Shown: in pieces, positions 1 through 6,002 of the stretch
Layout: every line of letters starts with the position of its first letter
How positions within the stretch are numbered: position 1 is the stretch's first letter
DNA from: Dehalococcoidia bacterium
Lineage (GTDB): Bacteria; Chloroflexota; Dehalococcoidia; GIF9; AB-539-J10
NCBI GenBank assembly: GCA_030589825.1
Contig: JAUUZT010000041.1
Coordinates: forward strand, 1-7,082
Direction of reading: 5' to 3'
Length of the DNA stretch: 7,082 nt
Position numbers and translations under genes: made by a program
The notes under the pieces: generated by a model
What the model was told of the DNA's origin: nothing
Database searches by the model: none
What the model saw: the letters and a program-made list of their open reading frames with translations, nothing else

Positions 1-162
1 AACCACACGATCAGTAACAAAGGCATCCAGTTCTCGGGGAAGCGCCCGCACCGGCATCTGAACCTGGCAGCCAGTCACCAGCAGGCTAAGTATAATAATA
101 AATGACAACCCTAGTTGTAACCATCCCCCGTGCCGATTTCTGCTTCCCTTACTTATATCCAT
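1..162 (-). CDS. Lipoprotein N-terminus, function unknown (partial, runs off left edge)
   Basis: The frame is open for 54 codons from an ATG at 162 to the left edge. The N-terminus is a clear lipoprotein signal peptide. It has a basic n-region (K5, R8, R10), a hydrophobic core at about residues 15-29, then the lipobox V29-T30-G31-C32, so signal peptidase II would cleave before C32 and the Cys would be lipidated. Residue +2 is Gln. The mature part visible (about 22 residues) contains no recognisable domain, so no function is assigned; the protein is expected to be anchored to the outer face of a membrane. It is divergent from the gene at 323. The start is uncertain: no good Shine-Dalgarno sequence precedes the ATG, and an in-frame GTG lies two codons upstream. 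The signal peptide fits either start. The lipoprotein call is firm from the sequence; the family is unknown. Confidence 0.72.
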   Translation of the reverse strand, partial: MDISKGSRNRHGGWLQLGLSFIIILSLLVTGCQVQMPVRALPRELDAFVTDRVV

Positions 163-169
163 AACCACT

Positions 170-178
170 ATGATATCA
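170..178 (-). promoter_or_regulatory. Possible extended -10 box for the leftward lipoprotein gene
   Basis: Read on the minus strand, this is TGATATCAT, a TGn motif followed by TATCAT (5 of 6 matches to TATAAT). It ends seven bases before the ATG at 162. Transcription would then begin at or next to the start codon, giving a leaderless message. That would fit the missing ribosome binding site. No convincing -35 box is present. This is a weak, short-motif inference. Confidence 0.22.
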
Positions 179-254
179 CTGAATTCACAATAGCGTCTGC
201 ACACCTGTAAACCGATTGGTTATCCATGGCCTGTATTACTGCAGCTACTTTAAG

Positions 255-282
255 TTGCTTAAAACTCTTCACGCATTATATT
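255..282 (+). promoter_or_regulatory. Possible sigma-70-type promoter for the gene at 323
   Basis: TTGCTT (255-260) and TATATT (277-282) are separated by 16 bases. The -10 matches consensus at 5 of 6 positions; the -35 matches only in TTG. The predicted start near 289 would leave a leader of about 35 bases containing the ribosome binding site AAAGGAG at 307-313. The rest of 163-322 shows no gene, only the divergent start regions of the two flanking genes. Confidence 0.33.
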
Positions 283-322
283 ATATTTCCTGATTACATA
301 TGACATAAAGGAGTTATAAGCT

Positions 323-805
323 ATGGAAGAAAAGATGTTAGGACTAATACCAGTACTAAAAAAACCGAAGTCGTTTGGCAGATGGGACACCTACTCACTG
401 ATTATCACCGACCAGCGTACTATATTCACTCAACTGACCTCTAAAATGCTTAAGGAGGCCGCCGCCGAAGCACAGGAAAAAGGTAAGCAGGAAGGCAAAG
501 GGTTCTTCTCTCGCTGGGCAGACCAACTGAGGGCTACTATGGCTTACTCCGAAAGATACTGGAACATCCCTCCTGATGAAGCTCTTAACGAAAACCCCGG
601 TAATTTCGCCATCCCTAACCAGGAAATCAAATCGCTTAAGATCAAGCATAAGCATGAATCCAGTTGGGGGAATGAAGCCGAACAATCGATCACCGAGATA
701 AAAATTGAGTCCACCAGAAAGAAAGATACCTATAATATCGATGGCTACAATAAGGACATCCAGAACATGCTCAAAAATGTTTTCGGGGATAGAGCAAAAA
801 CATAG
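323..805 (+). CDS. Conserved-type hypothetical protein, possible PH-like (bPH) domain
   Basis: This 160-residue soluble protein has no signal peptide or membrane segment. The N-terminus (about 6-40) contains a pattern of the form 'YSLIITDQRTIFTQL', typical of bacterial pleckstrin-homology-like proteins in which a strand ends in 'ITD.R..F'. Residues 41-58 are a helical stretch rich in Ala, Glu, Lys and Gln, followed by an aromatic-rich segment (61-80; W65, Y75, Y79, W80). A 'NPGNFAIP' turn (91-98) and a lysine-rich strand pair (101-132) come next, then a C-terminal helix (141-155). The order suggests a small beta domain interrupted by a helical insert. The start is well supported by AAAGGAG nine bases upstream of the ATG. 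The function is unknown. Its 108-bp distance from the dehydrogenase at 914 and its unrelated character give little reason to place it in the same pathway. The PH-like assignment is inference from the strand pattern. Confidence 0.78.
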   Translation: MEEKMLGLIPVLKKPKSFGRWDTYSLIITDQRTIFTQLTSKMLKEAAAEAQEKGKQEGKGFFSRWADQLRATMAYSERYWNIPPDEALNENPGNFAIPNQEIKSLKIKHKHESSWGNEAEQSITEIKIESTRKKDTYNIDGYNKDIQNMLKNVFGDRAKT

Positions 806-913
806 CCATCTTATAATGAGAATCAAGGTGAGCGCGCTTCCCCCAGAAGCAATTGCCAGCGACTTCCTTTCATTGTAGAATGGCAGCAGTAAAGCGAAAG
901 GAGGGCTAGCGAA
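806..913 (+). other. Intergenic spacer with a TATAAT box and a small hairpin
   Basis: The spacer contains an exact TATAAT at 812-817 without a recognisable -35 box. It also contains a 5-bp GC-rich hairpin, GCTTC (836-840) with GAAGC (846-850) around the loop CCCCA, not followed by a T-run. The strong ribosome binding site AAAGGAGGG for the next gene is at 897-905. The gene at 914 may have its own promoter here or be read through from upstream; the sequence does not decide. Confidence 0.25.
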
Positions 914-2002
914 ATGGCGACAGAGATAAGGGAACGCTTTAATCCTGATAAGCTTCGGATTTTCTCCAGCAGGGTGCTACAAGGAATGGGAGTACCAAAA
1001 GAGGATGCTGATATAACAGCAGAAATGCTGATAGCCTGTGACCTCAGGGGGGTGGAATCTCATGGCATCGCTCACCTTGGGCCATTCTATGTAACACGGA
1101 TACGGCAGGGTACTATTACCCCCATTCCCCGCTTAAAAACCTCCAGCAGTTCACCAACCACCGCTTCCATGGATGGAGATAAAGGACTGGGTTTCGTAGT
1201 TGGATATCATGCTATGAACGACGCCATAGACAGGGCCAAACAGTATGGTTCAGGTTTTGTTACAGTGCGAAATAGCAGCCATTTTGGCGCCGGCGCATAT
1301 TATGCGATGATGGCTCTCCCTCATGACATGATTGGACTGGCCCTCACTTCAAGCTGGCCTGGTGTAGTATCACCGGATGGCGCCAGCCCGTCGGTGGGAA
1401 CCAATCCTCTGGCGATAGCTATACCGTCAGGTAAAAAACCTCCGTTTGTGCTTGATATGGCAACCAGCGTGGTAGCAGGCGGTAAGTTAGAGATAGCACG
1501 AAGACAGGAAGCGAGCATTCCCAAAGGATGGGCAGTGGATGGCGAAGGCAAACCACTGACCGATCCCAACAAGACGAAGTACGGCCTTCCCACAGGCGGC
1601 TTGTTGCCACTGGGGGGGAAAGCTGAGACAGGCGGATACAAGGGCTTTGGCCTGGGCGTAGCTATAGACATACTCTGTAGCTTGCTTTCAGGGGCAGGCT
1701 CCAATATTTTCCTGTCGAAACTGGCGGACGACCCCGGCAATCCTTTCAACCATTTCTTCGGAGCTATTAGTATAGGAGGTTTTCTACCTGTGGACGAATT
1801 CAAGAAACAGATGGACAGAATGACAGAGGCATTTGAATCCCTGCCAACTGTACCCGGGGTGGAAAAAATATACTTGGCAGGCGGACCGGAGGCGGAGATC
1901 GTTGAGGAGAGAAAAACAAATGGTATCCCCCTGGATGAAAGGGTTATCCAGACACTTAAAGACCTGTCATCCGAGCTCAATATTGAGTATGAATTGAAAT
2001 AG
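914..2002 (+). CDS. Ldh_2-family NAD(P)-dependent 2-hydroxyacid oxidoreductase (malate/L-lactate dehydrogenase type)
   Basis: This 362-residue protein is full length for the malate/L-lactate/ureidoglycolate dehydrogenase family (COG2055). The family uses NAD(P) through a fold unlike the Rossmann dehydrogenases and converts 2-hydroxyacids to 2-oxoacids in the cytoplasm. Family hallmarks are in order: R45-G-V-E-S-H50-G with the active-site Ser/His pair, 'NSSHFGAG' around H123, 'VGTNP' (161-165) before 'PSG', 'DMATS' at 181-185, 'PKGWAVD' (203-209), and the glycine-rich 'GGYKGFGL' (240-247) leading into the long 'IDILCSLLSGAG' helix. The start has AAAGGAGGG at 897-905, eight bases before the ATG. 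Known members act on L-malate, L-lactate, ureidoglycolate, (R)-sulfolactate or cyclic imino acids, so the substrate cannot be named from sequence. It converges with a D-type 2-hydroxyacid dehydrogenase and lies near two organic-anion carriers and a LarA homologue, which favours a 2-hydroxyacid catabolic role. The family call is strong; the substrate is open. Confidence 0.93.
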   Translation: MATEIRERFNPDKLRIFSSRVLQGMGVPKEDADITAEMLIACDLRGVESHGIAHLGPFYVTRIRQGTITPIPRLKTSSSSPTTASMDGDKGLGFVVGYHAMNDAIDRAKQYGSGFVTVRNSSHFGAGAYYAMMALPHDMIGLALTSSWPGVVSPDGASPSVGTNPLAIAIPSGKKPPFVLDMATSVVAGGKLEIARRQEASIPKGWAVDGEGKPLTDPNKTKYGLPTGGLLPLGGKAETGGYKGFGLGVAIDILCSLLSGAGSNIFLSKLADDPGNPFNHFFGAISIGGFLPVDEFKKQMDRMTEAFESLPTVPGVEKIYLAGGPEAEIVEERKTNGIPLDERVIQTLKDLSSELNIEYELK

Positions 2003-2040
2003 CACAGCCCTCAATTGATGGCATGCCAGGCCCAGTCGAG

Positions 2041-2084
2041 AGGGAGTTAACAGGACTACTCCCTGAATATAATCTGCTATTCAG
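2041..2084. terminator. Two small overlapping inverted repeats between convergent genes (weak terminator candidate)
   Basis: AGGGAGT (2041-2047) pairs with ACTCCCT (2058-2064) around a 10-base loop. CTGAATA (2063-2069) pairs with TATTCAG (2078-2084) around an 8-base loop. The second repeat overlaps the stop codon of the leftward gene. The stems share bases, so they could be alternative structures. Neither is followed by a clear T-run on either strand, so intrinsic termination is not shown. The position, in the 74-bp gap between two convergent genes, is where a bidirectional terminator would be expected. Confidence 0.25.
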
Positions 2085-3072
2085 ACTGTTTCTCTAACTC
2101 TTCTCGATTAAGCCAGTATTTTGGCTTGCCTCCCTTAAAAACCTCAACAATCTGGCTGAATACACCTCGTCGGAGGGCCAGCAGGGAGTCCTCTGAATAT
2201 CCTGCGGTATGGCCGGTGATAATAACGTTATCAAGGTTAAACAATGGTTCGTCAGCGAGGCACGGTTCATTTTCAGTTACATCAAGCCCTGCTCCGGCAA
2301 TTTCGCCTGCTCTCAACGCATGATAAATTGCTTCATTATCCACCAACCCTCCTCTTGCGGTATTCACCAGGTAAGCAGTCTTCTTCATCTTTTCAAACGT
2401 CGTAGAATTAAACATGTGAAAGGTTGATTCCGACAGAGGAGCATGTATGGAAATCACATCAGAAATTTTTAGTAATGTATCAAAATCCACCAGTTCGACT
2501 CCCTGCATTTTCGCATCATCGGCAGAGATAAAAGGGTCAAATGCTATAACCTTAAAACCAAAGGCCTGCGCTCTTTTAGCCACATTGCGTCCAATACTTC
2601 CCAGGGCAACCAGTCCAAAGATTTGCCCCCTCAGGCGAAAGACGGGATTATTTTCGACCCACGCCCATGACTTCTCCTTCCAATGTCCATTTTTTATTTT
2701 CTGGCTGATGTTAAGTTTTCGCATTAAAGCAAGTGACAGTGCCATAGCATGGTCAGCCACTTCCTCCTCACAAAATCCCCGTACATGCGCTGCATATACT
2801 CCATGACGTGTCAACGCAGGCAGGTCAAGGGCCTCAAACCCTATCCCTGTACGAACGGCAATTTTACATTTTTTAGCTACATCCAGTATCTTGTCAGTAA
2901 TCGGGACAGAGGAAGTCACCAGCGCATCAGCATCAGCAGCTAGCGGCAGGGCGCTTTCTTCATCAGTGACATCCGCCATAACAATCTCAGCATCTACTTC
3001 CTCCAGCATCTTCTGTTCCATCTCCATATTCACCTTGGCATAATTTAGAACCAGTACTCTATATCTCGCCAT
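2077..3072 (-). CDS. D-isomer-specific 2-hydroxyacid dehydrogenase family protein (PGDH/CtBP-like)
   Basis: This 331-residue protein is full length for the D-2-hydroxyacid dehydrogenase family, which reversibly oxidises 2-hydroxyacids to 2-oxoacids with NAD(P) in the cytoplasm. The split substrate-binding domain is about 1-100 plus the C-terminus; the Rossmann domain is about 101-290. The catalytic triad is present: R240 in 'VNTARGGLVD', E269 in 'ENEP', and H288 in 'GHTAGYS'. The acidic residue after the second strand (D179 in 'AFDPF') suggests NAD rather than NADP. An oddity is that the usual GxGxxG reads A156-L-G158-S-I-G161, with the first Gly replaced by Ala. There is no C-terminal ACT domain, so this is not the long regulatory type of phosphoglycerate dehydrogenase. 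The start is firm: AAAGGAGGAG on the minus strand (3075-3084) precedes the ATG. It is convergent with the Ldh_2 gene and divergent from the carriers. D-lactate, D-glycerate, phosphoglycerate and (S)-sulfolactate are all seen in the family; the substrate is not assigned. Confidence 0.92.
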   Translation of the reverse strand: MARYRVLVLNYAKVNMEMEQKMLEEVDAEIVMADVTDEESALPLAADADALVTSSVPITDKILDVAKKCKIAVRTGIGFEALDLPALTRHGVYAAHVRGFCEEEVADHAMALSLALMRKLNISQKIKNGHWKEKSWAWVENNPVFRLRGQIFGLVALGSIGRNVAKRAQAFGFKVIAFDPFISADDAKMQGVELVDFDTLLKISDVISIHAPLSESTFHMFNSTTFEKMKKTAYLVNTARGGLVDNEAIYHALRAGEIAGAGLDVTENEPCLADEPLFNLDNVIITGHTAGYSEDSLLALRRGVFSQIVEVFKGGKPKYWLNREELEKQSE

Positions 3073-3138
3073 ATCTCCTCCTTTATTTCAGTGGTCAGAG
3101 CTGATATTAAACAACCCTTCTCTGGAAGTCAATAACTT

Positions 3139-3168
3139 ATTATAAAAAGGATTCCCCTGATTAGGGGA
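3139..3168 (-). promoter_or_regulatory. TATAAT box with an adjacent perfect dyad upstream of the D-type dehydrogenase
   Basis: On the minus strand an exact TATAAT occupies 3144-3139, about 66 bases upstream of the ATG at 3072. Just upstream of it sits a perfect 6-bp dyad, TCCCCT (3153-3158), loop GATT, AGGGGA (3163-3168), where the -35 box would lie; no TTGACA-like sequence is seen. This could be an activator or repressor site at a promoter without a good -35. Alternatively, for a transcript arriving from further right, the hairpin followed by CTTTTT on the minus strand could act as a terminator or attenuator. The two readings cannot be separated by eye. Confidence 0.35.
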
Positions 3169-3245
3169 GGGGTAACCGTACAAGAAGAGGCAAAAAACGA
3201 GGAATATTACTCCAAATCCTCTGGAAACAACAAGATATACTTATC

Positions 3246-3264
3246 ATAGTAGTAATGATACTAT
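3246..3264. promoter_or_regulatory. Operator-like inverted repeat upstream of the carrier genes
   Basis: ATAGTA (3246-3251) and TACTAT (3259-3264) form a perfect 6-bp dyad with a 7-base AT-rich spacer, centred at 3255. It lies about 45-60 bases before the first carrier ATG and about 85-105 before the favoured TTG start. TACTAT resembles a -10 box and is preceded by TGA, so a repressor binding the dyad could cover a promoter. No regulator gene is in the window. AT-rich dyads of this length can arise by chance. Confidence 0.25.
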
Positions 3265-3337
3265 TAGCCGTCCTCTCAAAACTTTCACACTGTTAATTCT
3301 TCCCTTAATGAGAAATATACTACAGGATAGAACGAGC

Positions 3338-3343
3338 AAGGAG
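3338..3343 (+). promoter_or_regulatory. Ribosome binding site that favours a TTG start for the first carrier
   Basis: AAGGAG is followed by a six-base spacer and TTG at 3350. The only upstream ATG in this frame nearby (3308) has the pyrimidine-rich CTTCCCTTA before it and no Shine-Dalgarno sequence. The second carrier has the same arrangement, which makes chance less likely. Confidence 0.6.
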
Positions 3344-3349
3344 TTTTCT

Positions 3350-4615
3350 TTGAACTGGAAGCCTTCCAAGGTGTTTTATGGGTGGTGGATCGTTGGAGCG
3401 GCCTTTATCATCGGGTTCTTTATTGCAGGAAGCATGTTCCAGAGCTTCACGGCATTTTTCGAGCCGATAGCAGATGAATTTGGCTGGAGCTACGCTGAGG
3501 TTTCCCTTGGCTTCTCGCTGCGAGGGATGGCTCTTGGTCTATTTGCCCCACTTGTCGGAGTATTAGTCGATCGCTGGGGCCCCAGGAGATTGATTTTCTT
3601 TGGAGCCATAGCCGCTGCCAGCGGCGTATTACTGCTCAGCAAGGTCAATTCGCTGGCGATGTATTACACGGCTTTTCTACTGATGGCAGCCGGCTTGAGC
3701 AGTTGCACATTGACGGTACTTATGACCGCGATAGCAAATTGGTTCCATGCCAAAATTGGACTGGCCTGCGGCATAGTAACCTGCGGTTTCGGCTTTGGAG
3801 GGCTGCTAATCCCCGTAATAGTAAGGCTTATCGATAGCTTCGGTTGGCGCAGTTGTCTGGTAATACTTGCACTGGTTATGCTGGTACTGTTGCTACCACT
3901 TTCATTCTTTTTCCGACACAAACCAGAACAGTATGGTTACATGCCCGATAATCAAGCCTATAAGCAAAGAGAGTTTGACATCTCGCTTAAAACGGCGGCT
4001 AGCAATGCCGAAAAACCCGGCATGAAAGAATTATTGACCAACAGGGCATTCTGGCACCTTGCAATCGCCTTCACCGCCTTCCATATGTCACTGGTCTCTG
4101 TAGTAGCACATATAATGCCTTACCTGAGCAGCATCAATATGACGCGTACAAATGCCAGTATCATCGCTACTGCGATGCCGTTAATAAGCATTATTGGCAG
4201 TTTCACTTTTGGTAGGTTGGGAGATAGGCTGGAGCGGAAAAAGGTGGCAGCGCTCACTTATGCCATGTCAGGTATAGGCTTAATCTGCCTTGCTTTAGCA
4301 TCTACTATAAGCCTGTGGGCTCTCGCCCCATTTCTGCTTTTCTATGGTATTGGCTATGGCGGCGGTAATGCTATGAGGCCTTCTCTTACCAGCGAGGTAT
4401 TCGGCAGGGAGAGCTTTGGTAAAGTCTTCGGTTTGATGGTAGGTATCAACTCGCTGATCAGTTCAGTCGGACCACTTCTAGCAGGTTGGACTTACGATAA
4501 CCTGGGCAGTTATCAGCCCATCTGGTTTATCTACGCAGGATTAGCCTTCATCGCTCTCATTTCAGTACTTACTACCCCTGCATACGCCCCTAAAAACAGC
4601 AAGCTAAATTATTAG
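3350..4615 (+). CDS. MFS transporter, OFA (oxalate/formate antiporter-like) type, first of a tandem pair
   Basis: This is a 12-segment major facilitator superfamily carrier. From the TTG at 3350 it has 421 residues; from the ATG at 3308 it has 435. Numbering here is from the TTG. 'FYGWWIVGAA' (9-18) opens segment 1, as is common in OFA/monocarboxylate-type carriers. MFS motif A, 'GVLVDRWGPRR', is at 70-80 between segments 2 and 3, and its second copy 'GRLGDRLERKK' is at 288-298 between segments 8 and 9. The cytoplasmic loop is about 189-233. H254 lies in the conserved 'AHIMPYL', and K358 lies at the start of segment 11. OFA members carry oxalate, formate, lactate or similar organic anions; the surrounding 2-hydroxyacid enzymes favour uptake of a 2-hydroxyacid, but this is inference. 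The TTG start is preferred because of AAGGAG at 3338-3343 and the matching layout in the paralogue. The gene is 71 bases from the second carrier and probably cotranscribed with it. Confidence 0.9.
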   Translation: MNWKPSKVFYGWWIVGAAFIIGFFIAGSMFQSFTAFFEPIADEFGWSYAEVSLGFSLRGMALGLFAPLVGVLVDRWGPRRLIFFGAIAAASGVLLLSKVNSLAMYYTAFLLMAAGLSSCTLTVLMTAIANWFHAKIGLACGIVTCGFGFGGLLIPVIVRLIDSFGWRSCLVILALVMLVLLLPLSFFFRHKPEQYGYMPDNQAYKQREFDISLKTAASNAEKPGMKELLTNRAFWHLAIAFTAFHMSLVSVVAHIMPYLSSINMTRTNASIIATAMPLISIIGSFTFGRLGDRLERKKVAALTYAMSGIGLICLALASTISLWALAPFLLFYGIGYGGGNAMRPSLTSEVFGRESFGKVFGLMVGINSLISSVGPLLAGWTYDNLGSYQPIWFIYAGLAFIALISVLTTPAYAPKNSKLNY

Positions 4616-4675
4616 CAATAAGAACTCTTCCCCTCTGGCAGTAATAAATGAGACAGGGGAAAAGAGCAACACAGC

Positions 4676-4680
4676 AGGAG
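4676..4680 (+). promoter_or_regulatory. Ribosome binding site that favours a TTG start for the second carrier
   Basis: AGGAG is followed by a six-base spacer (ATATCG) and TTG at 4687, the same spacing as in the first carrier. The upstream in-frame ATG at 4648 is preceded by GGCAGTAATAA and has no recognisable Shine-Dalgarno sequence. Confidence 0.6.
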
Positions 4681-4686
4681 ATATCG

Positions 4687-5943
4687 TTGAACTGGAAACC
4701 TTCTAAAATATTTTATGGCTGGTGGATCGTAGGGGCAGCTTGCATAATTGGATGCTATATGATTGGCAGTATGTTCATGGGGTTTACAGCCTTTTTCCAA
4801 CCGATAGCAAGCGAATTTGGTTGGAGTTACACAGAAATATCTCTTGGTTTTTCTATACGCGCTATAGCTTTAGGATTATTCGCCCCTTTTGTAGGAATAC
4901 TGGTTGACCGCTGGGGCCCAAAGAGACTGTTATTCTGTGGAGCTATTATCACCTCAAGCGGTTTATTTCTCCTTAGTGAAACCAACACACTATCTATGTT
5001 CTACCTGTCCTTCCTGCTGCTGGCAGCCGGCCTCGGTTGCTGCACAATGACAGTATTAATGGCCGCAGTGTCAAACTGGTTCCACTCCAAAGTCGGCTTG
5101 GCAAGCGGTATTGTAACCTGTGGTTTTGGCACTGGAGGGATACTAATCCAGGTAGTAATCAGGCTCATTAGCAATTTTGGTTGGCGTGATAGCCTGACCA
5201 TCCTTGCACTGGCAACCTTGGCGATCTGTCTCCCTCTGTCACTTCTTTTCAGGCATAAACCGGAACAGTACGGATATCTCCCCGATGGAGAGATAGTAAA
5301 ATCAGAACAACCTGGTATTAAACTTGAACTAGCAGCAATAAGCAGTAAAAAAATGTCGCTCAAGGAGCTTCTTGTCTTTAGACCATTCTGGCACCTTGTA
5401 ATCACTTTCACAACCTTCCACATGACACTTATATCTATTGAGGCTCATATAATGCCATACCTCAGTAGTATCGGTATGACACGCACCAGCGCCGGACTCA
5501 TTGCCACTATCGTTCCACTAATGGGCATCATCGGAAGTCTTGGTTTCGGCAGGCTGGGAGATAAAATTGATAGGAAAAAGGTTGCTCTGTTTACCTACAC
5601 CATGGCATTTACAGGAGTCATCTCGTTTTCACTGGCCCCTTCTACAGGACTATGGACCCTCATCCCGTTTCTAATTCTCTATGGTATAGGAAACGGTGGC
5701 TGCAATGCCATGCGTCCAACCCTAACAAGAGATATATTTGGTAGAGCGAGTTTTGGAACTGTCTTTGGTATTATCTATGGTTTGAACGCCCTGATTGCAT
5801 CAACCGGTCCACTTATAGCTGGATGGGGCTACGATACATGGGGCAACTATGGTGGAATCTGGTATATTTTCTCAGGGTTAATGTTAATTTCTGTTATTTC
5901 TATTCTCAGTATGCCTGCGCATTCCACTGAAGGTAAGATTTAA
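4687..5943 (+). CDS. MFS transporter, OFA (oxalate/formate antiporter-like) type, second of a tandem pair
   Basis: This is a 12-segment carrier of 418 residues from the TTG at 4687 (431 from the ATG at 4648). It keeps 'FYGWWIVGAA' (9-18), motif A 'GILVDRWGPKR' (70-80), the second motif 'GRLGDKIDRKK' (288-298), 'RHKPEQYGY' after segment 6 and 'AHIMPYL' with H254. Against its neighbour it differs at likely in-membrane positions: E252 in segment 7 where the first carrier has V252, and T358 at segment 11 where the first has K358. It also has more cysteines in its N-terminal half. These changes may alter the substrate or the coupling ion; that is inference. The product sits in the inner membrane. 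It follows the first carrier by 71 bases with no terminator seen between, and precedes the LarA homologue by 171 bases. A formate/oxalate or monocarboxylate substrate is possible; none is proven. Confidence 0.9.
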   Translation: MNWKPSKIFYGWWIVGAACIIGCYMIGSMFMGFTAFFQPIASEFGWSYTEISLGFSIRAIALGLFAPFVGILVDRWGPKRLLFCGAIITSSGLFLLSETNTLSMFYLSFLLLAAGLGCCTMTVLMAAVSNWFHSKVGLASGIVTCGFGTGGILIQVVIRLISNFGWRDSLTILALATLAICLPLSLLFRHKPEQYGYLPDGEIVKSEQPGIKLELAAISSKKMSLKELLVFRPFWHLVITFTTFHMTLISIEAHIMPYLSSIGMTRTSAGLIATIVPLMGIIGSLGFGRLGDKIDRKKVALFTYTMAFTGVISFSLAPSTGLWTLIPFLILYGIGNGGCNAMRPTLTRDIFGRASFGTVFGIIYGLNALIASTGPLIAGWGYDTWGNYGGIWYIFSGLMLISVISILSMPAHSTEGKI

Positions 5944-6002
5944 AATGCAGCTATATAATTTTTCATTTTAGCGTAAAAGAGAACCTCTATTTCCGAAATT
6001 AA

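Larger units (their letters stand above)
3350..5943 (+). repeat. Tandem duplication of an MFS carrier gene
   Basis: The two carriers align without a gap from their TTG codons for about 410 residues. A by-hand count gives about 258 identities (63%): about 70% over the first 200 residues, only about 10 of 30 in the central loop (201-230), and about 56% over residues 201-410. The C-terminal tails (about 11 and 8 residues) are unrelated. The DNA has diverged widely at third positions, so this is an old duplication or an acquired paralogue, not a recent copy. Confidence 0.85.

Noticed and set aside
812..817. An exact TATAAT before the Ldh_2 gene as a promoter on its own.
   Set aside because: No -35 box at 15-19 bases and no TGn extension; kept only as a note in the spacer entry.
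395..826. A 143-codon minus-strand frame opposite the gene at 323.
   Set aside because: The plus-strand gene has a strong ribosome binding site and sensible composition; the antisense product resembles no family I recognise.
831..838. AGCGCGCT, an 8-bp palindrome downstream of the gene at 323.
   Set aside because: It is short, has no T-run after it and no second copy nearby; expected by chance in several kilobases.
1321..1980. A 219-codon open frame on the minus strand inside the Ldh_2 gene.
   Set aside because: It is antisense to a gene with full family motifs, its translation has low-complexity Ser/Pro-rich content, and no ribosome binding site is evident.
2126..2943. Several plus-strand frames of 64-119 codons inside the D-type dehydrogenase gene.
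   Set aside because: They are antisense shadows of a full-length dehydrogenase with an intact catalytic triad.
5001..5423. A 140-codon minus-strand frame inside the second carrier, and a similar one of 85 codons at 3664-3921 in the first.
   Set aside because: They occur at corresponding places because the carriers are paralogues; the frame is a mirror of membrane-protein codons.
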